7,273 nt of DNA, from contig JAHEIA010000158.1 in assembly GCA_024639625.1 (NCBI GenBank), positions 1 through 7,273 on the forward strand, read 5' to 3'. The position numbers were made by a program, and so were the translations under genes. This stretch comes from Chromatiales bacterium (lineage in GTDB: Bacteria; Pseudomonadota; Gammaproteobacteria; Chromatiales; Chromatiaceae). A model generated the notes under the pieces. It made no database searches, was not told where the DNA came from, and was given only the letters and a program-made list of their open reading frames with translations. Of this stretch, positions 1 to 5,073 are shown piece by piece; within the stretch, counting starts at the first letter, position 1; each line of letters opens with the position of its first letter.

Positions 1-42
1 CTTCTGCGTCCGGGATTGCGGCGGGCAAGCCGGACGCAGAAG
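1..42. repeat. Perfect 13-bp inverted repeat at left edge (possible terminator)
   Basis: Positions 1-13 (CTTCTGCGTCCGG) and 30-42 (CCGGACGCAGAAG) are exact reverse complements. Inside the 16-base spacer TTGC (16-19) can pair with GCAA (25-28). A short T run (46-49) follows the right arm after GGCA, so on the plus strand this could be an intrinsic terminator for a gene left of the window. If the missing bases to the left continue the pairing (complement of GGCATTTT), it would be a typical bidirectional terminator. The alternative is that it lies inside the 3' end of a coding frame (see 3-167), where such a perfect repeat would be unusual. Confidence 0.5.
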
Positions 43-167
43 GCATTTTCCCGAGCGCAACCGTAAATGCCATGGTGGGTGAAAGGCTAGACCATCTGTG
101 CCGTCTTCAGCAGGAGTACGAGAAGGCGGGTAAGGGTCAGGCGGTGCGAGATGCGCCCGGATCCTGA
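3..167 (+). CDS. Possible C-terminal fragment of an upstream gene (5' end outside window)
   Basis: Frame 3 is open from the left edge to TGA at 165-167, giving 54 residues. The composition is plausible for a protein: a Gly/Ala/Pro stretch, then a charged helical run (GERLDHLCRLQQEYEKAGKG). A hand count gives G+C of about 70%, 52% and 65% at codon positions 1, 2 and 3, a coding-like order. The other two forward frames stop early (64-66 and about 83). The stop would lie 17 bases inside the next gene, as in coupled operons. Against it, the first 42 bases form a perfect inverted repeat that looks like a terminator. An internal ATG at 72 would give a 31-residue ORF, but no Shine-Dalgarno precedes it. 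I do not recognise the family. Confidence 0.4.
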   Translation, partial: SASGIAAGKPDAEGIFPSATVNAMVGERLDHLCRLQQEYEKAGKGQAVRDAPGS

Positions 168-939
168 AGCAGCGTCGAACGAGCGGATTCTGATCGCGCT
201 CGACGCGAGCAGTGACAATTGGGCGAGCATGCGTTCGGCGGCCGCCTTGGCGGCATCGTTGCGCGCCGAGCTGCGCGGCATCTTTATCGAGGATGCGGAC
301 CTTCTGCAGCTTGCGGAGTTTCCAGGGGCTTGGGAGGTTACACTCTGGTCCGCCCGGGAGCGACCCTTGACCGGGGCGAACATGAGCCGTTTTCTGAAGA
401 CCGTCGCGGCAACAGCGGAGGTCGAACTGGCGCGTGCGGCGAAGGACGCCCGCGTTCACTGGTCGTTTTCCGTAGTCCGCGGACAGCGGGCCCAGGCCTG
501 CATGGAGCTAAGCGAACACGCGGAAGTTTCCGTATTCGGCGGCCTGCGGCGACCGCGAAAGCAGGCCGCGGCAGCCGAACCGGCTCGTAGGATCGGGCAG
601 GGCGTGCGCTGCGTCTACTCGGGCTCGGCGCAAGCGAAACGGGCGTTAAGCGCCGCTGCGGTGGTAGCCCGCGGGTTGGGCGAGGGTCTGGAGGTGCTGG
701 TCGCGGAGCAGGAGCCCGGGCGCCGGCAGTTTTTGCGAGACGAACTGGGAGCCTGGATCGAGCGTCAGGACTTGCGGACGAAGATTGAAGACATCGCCCC
801 CGACGCCTTGCTGCCGCTGCTCAACCGGTATCGCGGAGCCGCACTGGTGCTGCCCGCAGATTGTCAGGTGTGGCAGGACCCGGGGCTCTTCCAGCGCCTT
901 CTCATGACGGTGGGGTGCCCGGTTATCCTGGTTCGTTGA
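151..939 (+). CDS. Universal stress protein (UspA)-like, tandem-domain protein
   Basis: A 262-residue cytoplasmic protein. The N-terminus has the first Usp strand and helix: ERILIALDAS (11-20), with D18 at the usual nucleotide-site Asp, then an Ala-rich helix and the strand AELRGIFIEDADLLQLAEFP (39-58), a pattern common in proteobacterial Usp proteins of 250-280 residues. The second half ends in GCPVILVR (255-262), matching the last Usp strand (P-V-L-V-V-R type). The usual ATP-binding signature G-x2-G-x9-G-[ST] before that strand is not present; the corresponding stretch reads VLPADCQVWQDPGLFQ. Nucleotide binding is therefore doubtful. Usp proteins help survival under starvation or respiratory stress, but the target here is unknown. 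ATG at 151 has only a modest ribosome site (AGGCGG, 139-144). It may overlap the end of an upstream gene by 17 bases. Confidence 0.8.
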   Translation: MRPDPEAASNERILIALDASSDNWASMRSAAALAASLRAELRGIFIEDADLLQLAEFPGAWEVTLWSARERPLTGANMSRFLKTVAATAEVELARAAKDARVHWSFSVVRGQRAQACMELSEHAEVSVFGGLRRPRKQAAAAEPARRIGQGVRCVYSGSAQAKRALSAAAVVARGLGEGLEVLVAEQEPGRRQFLRDELGAWIERQDLRTKIEDIAPDALLPLLNRYRGAALVLPADCQVWQDPGLFQRLLMTVGCPVILVR

Positions 940-987
940 GGGCCCCTGCAGCCGTCGGTCCGAGGGTCGCGTATTCCTGCAACGCCG

Positions 988-1001
988 TAGACCGCAGTCT
1001 A
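988..1001. repeat. Short inverted repeat TAGAC-CGCA-GTCTA
   Basis: Five-base arms at 988-992 and 997-1001 around CGCA, in the 92-base gap between the Usp-like gene and the DUF2892 gene. It sits about 30 bases before the DUF2892 start and could be a small operator or a chance repeat. I see no convincing -35/-10 pair around it. Confidence 0.2.
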
Positions 1002-1031
1002 AACTGGCAAACACGTAAGGAGTTTCCAAGC

Positions 1032-1244
1032 ATGAACTTGAAGAACAATGTCGGCAAGATCGATCGCGTGGTAAGGATCGTCTTGGGCCTTTTATTGATC
1101 GGCAATGTGTTCGTCGGCTTGCAGTCGCCGCTTGGTTGGATTGGCGTGATTCTGCTGCTGACCGGATTATTCGGTACCTGTCCCCTGTATTCTCTGCTCA
1201 AGGTCGATACCCGGACCACCGGGGAGAAGGTGGGGCTCAAGTAG
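1032..1244 (+). CDS. DUF2892 family inner-membrane protein (YgaP C-terminal-like)
   Basis: A 70-residue protein. The pattern NVGKIDRVVRIVLG (6-19), a first hydrophobic segment to about residue 30, a second hydrophobic segment (about 34-49) and the ending GTCPLYSLLKVDT (48-60) match the DUF2892 family. That family is the membrane part of E. coli YgaP, where it is joined to a rhodanese domain; here it stands alone. Cys50 in the C-P-L-Y motif is the family's typical cysteine. Function is unproven; in YgaP-type proteins a link to sulfur or thiocyanate handling has been proposed. The start at 1032 is set by a strong Shine-Dalgarno TAAGGAG (1016-1022) nine bases upstream. An in-frame extension back to 861 exists but overlaps the Usp-like gene and does not look like protein of this family. 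Confidence 0.85.
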   Translation: MNLKNNVGKIDRVVRIVLGLLLIGNVFVGLQSPLGWIGVILLLTGLFGTCPLYSLLKVDTRTTGEKVGLK

Positions 1245-1301
1245 CTTCCCCGCGACTTACAGGTCCACCGCGGTTGCGGCGCCGGACGCTTACCCGGGAA
1301 T

Positions 1302-1328
1302 CGGCTGCGCGTAGAAACAGCGCAGCCG
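1302..1328. repeat. 9-bp perfect stem-loop upstream of the reductase gene
   Basis: CGGCTGCGC (1302-1310) pairs exactly with GCGCAGCCG (1320-1328) around the loop GTAGAAACA. It is GC-rich and lies 57 bases after the DUF2892 stop, so it could end that transcript. No T run follows (TGTGGGGCTG), so it is not a standard intrinsic terminator. It may instead be part of a structured leader. Confidence 0.45.
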
Positions 1329-1343
1329 TGTGGGGCTGTAACG

Positions 1344-1398
1344 TCCGTTATTCGTCTGACCGCCGTTCAGGTCGCCGCTATGGGATGCAGATAACGGA
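1344..1398. repeat. Long-range 8-bp inverted repeat in reductase leader
   Basis: TCCGTTAT (1344-1351) and ATAACGGA (1391-1398) are exact complements 39 bases apart. Within the interval a small GACC/GGTC stem (1358-1361 with 1370-1373) can form. If transcribed, this could make a branched RNA element between the 1302-1328 hairpin and the one at 1440-1456. It does not match a riboswitch class I know. Confidence 0.3.
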
Positions 1399-1439
1399 TT
1401 GTACGACCGCAATCGTCCAGCGGGGGGCGGGGATTCCGG

Positions 1440-1456
1440 GCGCTGGTCGCCAGCGC
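1440..1456 (+). promoter_or_regulatory. Stem-loop just upstream of the reductase ribosome site
   Basis: GCGCTGG (1440-1446), loop TCG, CCAGCGC (1450-1456): a seven-bp GC-rich hairpin. It ends five bases before the AAGGGG ribosome site (1462-1467) of the reductase gene. In the mRNA it could affect ribosome access. The regulatory role is inferred from position only. Confidence 0.35.
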
Positions 1457-1473
1457 GTGCAAAGGGGTAGCGG

Positions 1474-3309
1474 GTGAGCGGGCAGCCGTTTCTGGATTCC
1501 GTGTCCCGGCAGATCTGGCAGACCAAGTACCGCTACTGCGATGCCGCCGGCGGCCCGGAGGAAGTGATCGAGGACACCTGGCGTCGGGTCGCCGCGGCGG
1601 CGGCATCCGTCGAACCTGGCGAAAAGGCGTTCTGGGAGCAGCGTTTCTTCCGGCTGTTGGTGGATTTTCGCTTTCTACCCGGCGGGCGCATCCTCGCCGG
1701 AGCCGGCACGGCGAACAAGGTCACCCTGTTCAATTGTTTCGTGATGGGTCCGATCGAGGATTCCCTGGACCGGATCTTCGACGCCCTCAAGGAGGGTGCG
1801 CTCACGATGCAACAGGGCGGCGGGATCGGCTGCGACTTTTCCAACCTGCGCCCGCAGGGTGTCACAGCGCAGAGCGCTGGAACGGTCGCATCGGGGCCGG
1901 TCTCGTTCATGGGAATCTGGGATAGCATGTGCGCTACCCTGCTCTCGACCGGGTCTCGCCGCGGCGCCATGATGGCTACGCTGCGCTGCGATCACCCCGA
2001 CATCGAGCGCTTCATCGAGGCGAAACGGGACCCGCGGTCGCTGCGCCATTTCAATCTTTCGGTGCTCGTCAGTGACGCCTTCATGGCGGCGGTCGAGGAG
2101 GGTGGGCCGTGGCCTTTGGTGTTTCCACTCGCCGCTCTGAGCGGCGATTCCAGAGTGAACCGGCTGTCGCTAGTGACCCGCAACTGGCCGGGGAACGAAG
2201 ACGCCCCGGTGGTCTGCGCGGTTCTGCGCACGGTCCCCGCGCGTGCGCTGTGGGAACGGCTGATGCGGGCGGCATACGACTCCGCGGAGCCGGGGGTGCT
2301 ATTCATAGACCGCATCAACCGATGGAACAATCTTGGTTACTGCGAGCATATTACGGCAACCAATCCCTGTGGCGAGATCCCGCTTCCGCCCTATGGAGCC
2401 TGCAATCTAGGCTCAGTCAACCTGGCCCGATTCGTCGAGAATCCGTTCTCCACGGGGGCGCGTCTGGACCTGGCGGGCATTGCGGCCCTGGTTGCTACTG
2501 CTGTTCGCCTGCTCGACAACATCATCGATGTCTCTGGCTTTCCCCTGGAAGCTCAGCGCGGTCAGGCTCGGGCGACGCGCCGTATTGGTCTGGGAATTAC
2601 TGGCTTGGCGGATGCCTTGATCATGCTGGGTTTGCGTTACGACGAGCCGCGAGCGCGGGAACTTGCTGCGAGCGCCATGTCCACGGTGTGCCACCAGGCG
2701 TACCGAGCATCGATCGAATTGAGCGTGGAGAGGGGATGTTTTGCCTTGTTCGATCCAGATGCATACCTATCCACGCCGTTCGTCGCCGCGCTGCCGGAGG
2801 ATATCCGCCATGCTATCCGCAGATCCGGGATCCGCAATAGCCATCTCACTGCGATCGCGCCTGCTGGAACCATCAGTCTGCTGGCGAACAATGTATCCAG
2901 TGGTGTCGAACCCGTGTTCGAGCTCGATTTTTCGCGGCGTATTCTGGAGCGCGATGGGACCTATCGAGAACACCGGGTGACCGATTTTGCGGTGGCCGAG
3001 TGGCGGCGGCGGTTTTCCGATGCGCCGCTGCCGGCCCACTTCGTGACCTCGACGCAGCTCGCACCGGAGTCCCACTTGGCGATGCAGGCGGTGTTGCAGA
3101 GCTACGCAGATAGTGCGATCTCCAAGACCATCAACGTCCCTGAGGACTACCCGTTCGAGGATTTTCGCCGCCTGTATCTCAGGGCTTACGAAATGGGCCT
3201 CAAGGGTTGCACCGCGTTCCGTCCCAATCCGCTGGCCGGCGCTGTCTTACTAAGCGACGGCGCGTCGGCCGGCTCCCACTGCTGCTCTGTTGACCGGGAG
3301 GCGGACTGA
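1474..3309 (+). CDS. nrdJ: Adenosylcobalamin-dependent (class II) ribonucleotide reductase
   Basis: A 611-residue cytoplasmic enzyme that reduces ribonucleotides (probably diphosphates) to deoxyribonucleotides, using a thiyl radical made from coenzyme B12; it needs neither oxygen nor a separate radical subunit. Visible motifs: NCF with Cys88 (one half of the reducible pair), GGGIGCDFSNLRP (115-127), FNLSV (193-197), NPCGE with Asn297, Cys299 (thiyl radical) and Glu301, CNLGS with Cys310 (second half of the pair), PAGTIS (463-468) and AISKTINVP (548-556). The 11-residue spacing of Cys299 and Cys310 equals that of Thermotoga NrdJ. No N-terminal ATP-cone is present, so overall activity control by ATP/dATP is probably absent. 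The tail has adjacent Cys603-Cys604, probably the swinging-tail thiols that re-reduce the active site. GTG at 1474 is forced by an in-frame TAG at 1468-1470 and has AAGGGG (1462-1467). No nrdAB or B12 synthesis gene is in view. Confidence 0.95.
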   Translation: MSGQPFLDSVSRQIWQTKYRYCDAAGGPEEVIEDTWRRVAAAAASVEPGEKAFWEQRFFRLLVDFRFLPGGRILAGAGTANKVTLFNCFVMGPIEDSLDRIFDALKEGALTMQQGGGIGCDFSNLRPQGVTAQSAGTVASGPVSFMGIWDSMCATLLSTGSRRGAMMATLRCDHPDIERFIEAKRDPRSLRHFNLSVLVSDAFMAAVEEGGPWPLVFPLAALSGDSRVNRLSLVTRNWPGNEDAPVVCAVLRTVPARALWERLMRAAYDSAEPGVLFIDRINRWNNLGYCEHITATNPCGEIPLPPYGACNLGSVNLARFVENPFSTGARLDLAGIAALVATAVRLLDNIIDVSGFPLEAQRGQARATRRIGLGITGLADALIMLGLRYDEPRARELAASAMSTVCHQAYRASIELSVERGCFALFDPDAYLSTPFVAALPEDIRHAIRRSGIRNSHLTAIAPAGTISLLANNVSSGVEPVFELDFSRRILERDGTYREHRVTDFAVAEWRRRFSDAPLPAHFVTSTQLAPESHLAMQAVLQSYADSAISKTINVPEDYPFEDFRRLYLRAYEMGLKGCTAFRPNPLAGAVLLSDGASAGSHCCSVDREAD

Positions 3310-3360
3310 GGGTTTCTTTGGCGGCTGCGCCGATCGCGCCTCCGATCCGCGATTCGCGGG

Positions 3361-3366
3361 TACAAT
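3361..3366 (+). promoter_or_regulatory. Candidate -10 box (TACAAT)
   Basis: TACAAT matches the sigma-70 -10 consensus at five of six bases and lies 34 bases before the preferred start of the small exported protein gene. No good -35 box is seen 16-18 bases upstream. A short stem (CCGCG 3347-3351 with CGCGG 3355-3359) directly precedes it. Weak support. Confidence 0.25.
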
Positions 3367-3385
3367 GGGGGTACCTGTTTCATGG

Positions 3386-3391
3386 TAAGGG
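3386..3391 (+). promoter_or_regulatory. Ribosome binding site deciding the 3400 start
   Basis: TAAGGG lies eight bases before the ATG at 3400, a good spacing. This favours 3400 over the in-frame ATG at 3382, which is preceded only by a G run (3367-3371). Starting at 3400 also gives a normal signal peptide (Met-Arg-Arg-Asn, then a hydrophobic core). Confidence 0.45.
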
Positions 3392-3399
3392 CGAAGGCG

Positions 3400-3747
3400 A
3401 TGCGGCGAAATCTGATTGGTTTGTTGTGGATCTTTTGCGTTGTCGGCGAGGCAGCGGAGAAGCCCCAACTGTGGGGCTACGGCGTGCAGCGGTGCGGACA
3501 GTTCCTGGAGCGTTGGCAGGCCGATGCCGAGGGCGATGCCGAAGGTGTTCTCGAGGTGCGAAGGTTCGAGGATTGGTTGACGGGTCTGGTCAGCGGATTG
3601 TCGCTGGCCACCGGGGAGGATGTGCTTCGCGGGGCCGATATCCCCACCGCGATGCGGCGCATCCATTTCCACTGCAAACACCACCCCAAGGACGATTTCT
3701 TCAATGCCAGTATGGAGATGATCCGGGTCCTGAGCCTGGTGCGTTGA
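3400..3747 (+). CDS. Small exported two-cysteine protein (HdeA/Rap1a-like layout)
   Basis: A 115-residue protein with a signal peptide: MRRN, a hydrophobic core at 5-16 (LIGLLWIFCVVG), and likely cleavage near GEA-AEK (16-21). The mature part has only two cysteines, Cys32 in QRCGQFLERW and Cys92 in FHCKHHP, suited to one disulfide in the periplasm. A central FEDWLTGLVSGLS (56-68) and the ending C-K-H-H-P followed by a helix resemble the general plan of small periplasmic proteins of the HdeA or Rap1a/Tai type (W..G...G, later C..hP). I cannot assign it firmly, and its role is unknown. An in-frame ATG at 3382 would add six residues. It follows nrdJ by 90 bases and converges on yaaA with 31 bases between stops, with no obvious terminator there. 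Confidence 0.75.
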   Translation: MRRNLIGLLWIFCVVGEAAEKPQLWGYGVQRCGQFLERWQADAEGDAEGVLEVRRFEDWLTGLVSGLSLATGEDVLRGADIPTAMRRIHFHCKHHPKDDFFNASMEMIRVLSLVR

Positions 3748-3778
3748 GCTGGTTAGGGACGGTAAGCGGCAACAGGCC

Positions 3779-4546
3779 CTAGCCGCGCGCGAACACCCAT
3801 TCCGCGTCCTTTGAGAGGCTTGGATCGAAACAATAGCCCTCGAGGTCGAATTGTTTCAGCGCTTCCGGGTCGGCGATTCGATTGCGGATAATGTAGCGGC
3901 TCATCAGGCCGCGCGCCTTCTTGGCGAAGACTCCAATGATCCGGTACTTGCCGTCCTTGCGCTCCTTGAATTGGGGCGTGATCACCCGACCGTGCACCAG
4001 CCGTGGCTTCACGGATTTGAAGTACTCGTTGGATGCTAGGTTGATCAATATCGCGGGCTCTCGCGTTTGCAGTTCACGATTCAGCGCGGCGGTGATGGTC
4101 TCGCCCCAGAATGCATAAAGGTCGCGGCCCGCTGGGTTCGGCAGTTTGCTCCCCATCTCTAGGCGGTAGGCTTGCATCAGGTCGAGGGGGCGCAGTACGC
4201 CGTAGAGCCCGGAAAGGATTCTCAGGTGGTCCTGAGCGAAGGCGAAGTCCGCGTCGTTGAAGGACTCGGCGTCGAGACCCGTGTAGACATCCCCCTTCAT
4301 CGCCAGGACCGCTGCCTTCGCATTGCGCGGCGTAAAGGGTGTGGACCATCGCCGGAAACGCTCGAAATTCAATTCTGCCAGTCTGCCGCTGATATGCATC
4401 AGCTCGGCCAAATCGCGCGCGGAATAGCTGCGCAGGAGGTTGACCAGCTGCTGCGTCTGATCGAGGAACCCCGGCACGGAGTATTGCTTGGTCTTCGGTG
4501 GGGTTTCGTAGTCCAGGGTCTTGGCGGGTGAGATTACGACGAGCAT
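3779..4546 (-). CDS. yaaA: Peroxide stress protein YaaA (UPF0246/DUF328)
   Basis: A 255-residue cytoplasmic protein very close to E. coli YaaA in length (258) and sequence. Conserved blocks: SPAKTLDY (6-13), KGDVYTGL (84-91), HLRILSGLYGVLRPLDLMQ (107-125), LASNEYFKSVKP (170-181) and FAKKARGLMSRYI (207-219). In E. coli, yaaA belongs to the OxyR peroxide response; it lowers free intracellular iron and so protects DNA and proteins from Fenton chemistry, and the protein has a DNA-binding helix-hairpin-helix region. Start: the ATG at 4546-4544 has GAGAGG five bases upstream and gives the family's exact N-terminus (MLVVISPAKTL). A longer reading from 4561 would need TTG and adds five unconserved residues. 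It is divergent from the plus-strand genes beginning at 4706. I saw no recognisable OxyR site, but such sites are loosely defined. Confidence 0.96.
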   Translation of the reverse strand: MLVVISPAKTLDYETPPKTKQYSVPGFLDQTQQLVNLLRSYSARDLAELMHISGRLAELNFERFRRWSTPFTPRNAKAAVLAMKGDVYTGLDAESFNDADFAFAQDHLRILSGLYGVLRPLDLMQAYRLEMGSKLPNPAGRDLYAFWGETITAALNRELQTREPAILINLASNEYFKSVKPRLVHGRVITPQFKERKDGKYRIIGVFAKKARGLMSRYIIRNRIADPEALKQFDLEGYCFDPSLSKDAEWVFARG

Positions 4547-4551
4547 GGACA

Positions 4552-4557
4552 CCTCTC
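4552..4557 (-). promoter_or_regulatory. Ribosome binding site of yaaA
   Basis: The minus strand reads GAGAGG, five bases before the ATG at 4546. It fixes the start of yaaA at 4546, since it would lie inside the coding region if the TTG at 4561 were used. Confidence 0.7.
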
Positions 4558-4585
4558 GCAACAGGGGAACCTAATGCAGGCACAT

Positions 4586-4612
4586 ATTCTACCGGCCCCG
4601 CGGCTTTGGCAA
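4586..4612 (-). promoter_or_regulatory. Candidate yaaA promoter
   Basis: On the minus strand TTGCCA (4612-4607) and TAGAAT (4591-4586) each match sigma-70 consensus at five of six bases. The 15-base spacer is shorter than the ideal 17. The -10 box is 39 bases before the yaaA ATG. The short spacer would suit activator-dependent expression, but no activator site is identified. The rest of the 159-base divergent gap shows no other clear signal; the plus-strand promoter for the 4706 gene was not found. Confidence 0.3.
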
Positions 4613-4705
4613 GCTGGCGGAGACCGCTGACCGAGCTCCTGAGTGGAGCGCGGTGGGGTCGCATGGTAGTCTTTTGCCGCCAGATGTCTGAACAGCGGAG
4701 ATCGG

Positions 4706-5047
4706 ATGGTGGCAGCGCAACGAAGCATGCTGGATGAGCTAATCGATCTGATCCTGCGCCTGTACCGGGAGACTGAGGGGTTTGCCGAACGCCCGGACGA
4801 GCAGCAGCTTTGGTATAACCGGGGCTATGCCAACGGGATCGTCCGGGCTCTCGACCGGCTCGGTTACCGCGCCCGGGTCGAGGCGGCCCTGCACCCGGAT
4901 ACGGGCGATCCGTTGCAGGAACAGGCGCAGTTGCCCTGGGGTAAGGCGTACCGCCACGGGTTCGAGATCGGCGAGCGGGAAACCGGCGAAGTGATGGGGC
5001 CGCAAAGCGCCAGAGGGCACCACTCGCGCGACAAGGAAAACCGATGA
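4706..5047 (+). CDS. Unknown 113-residue protein preceding xthA
   Basis: Cytoplasmic by appearance: no signal peptide or membrane segment. Residues 8-24 ([17 protein letters not shown]) form an amphipathic helix. Two related segments follow: W36 with YANG (41-44), in [17 protein letters not shown], and W78 with YRHG (82-85), in [17 protein letters not shown]; each is a Trp, four or five residues, then Y-x-x-G in a predicted helix. The C-terminal 18 residues are polar and probably disordered. I do not recognise a named family. ATG at 4706 has GGAG (4697-4700) with a five-base gap; Met8 (4727) is a possible later start. Its TGA overlaps an in-frame upstream ATG of xthA (ATGA, 5044-5047) and the preferred xthA start is 26 bases on, so the two are probably co-transcribed. 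A link to DNA repair is suggested by position only. Confidence 0.8.
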   Translation: MVAAQRSMLDELIDLILRLYRETEGFAERPDEQQLWYNRGYANGIVRALDRLGYRARVEAALHPDTGDPLQEQAQLPWGKAYRHGFEIGERETGEVMGPQSARGHHSRDKENR

Positions 5048-5060
5048 CCAAGATCAGCGA

Positions 5061-5069
5061 GAGAGGAGG
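5061..5069 (+). promoter_or_regulatory. Strong ribosome binding site deciding the xthA start
   Basis: GAGAGGAGG lies just before the ATG at 5074 (GGAGG with a four-base gap). It favours 5074 over the in-frame ATG at 5044 that overlaps the preceding stop codon. Confidence 0.75.
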
Positions 5070-5073
5070 CGGT

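Noticed and set aside
861..1031. N-terminal extension of the DUF2892 protein back to 861
   Set aside because: It would overlap the Usp-like gene and its residues are low-complexity shadow sequence; the strong ribosome site at 1016-1022 serves the ATG at 1032.
1219..1275. Possible cobalamin riboswitch, because of GGTGGGG and CCCCGCGACTT before a B12-dependent enzyme gene
   Set aside because: The first part is the end of the DUF2892 coding region, the order and spacing do not fit the cobalamin element, and no B12-box (AGCCAGGAGACC-like) follows.
1245..1473. NrdR boxes upstream of nrdJ
   Set aside because: No pair of AT-rich NrdR-type palindromes is seen; the region is GC-rich.
2109..2840. Plus-strand 243-residue frame inside the reductase gene
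   Set aside because: It lies wholly within nrdJ in another frame; all catalytic motifs of the reductase are in the nrdJ frame.
3748..3778. Terminator between the convergent exported-protein gene and yaaA
   Set aside because: Only a four-base AGGG/CCCT pairing is visible, with no T run on either strand.
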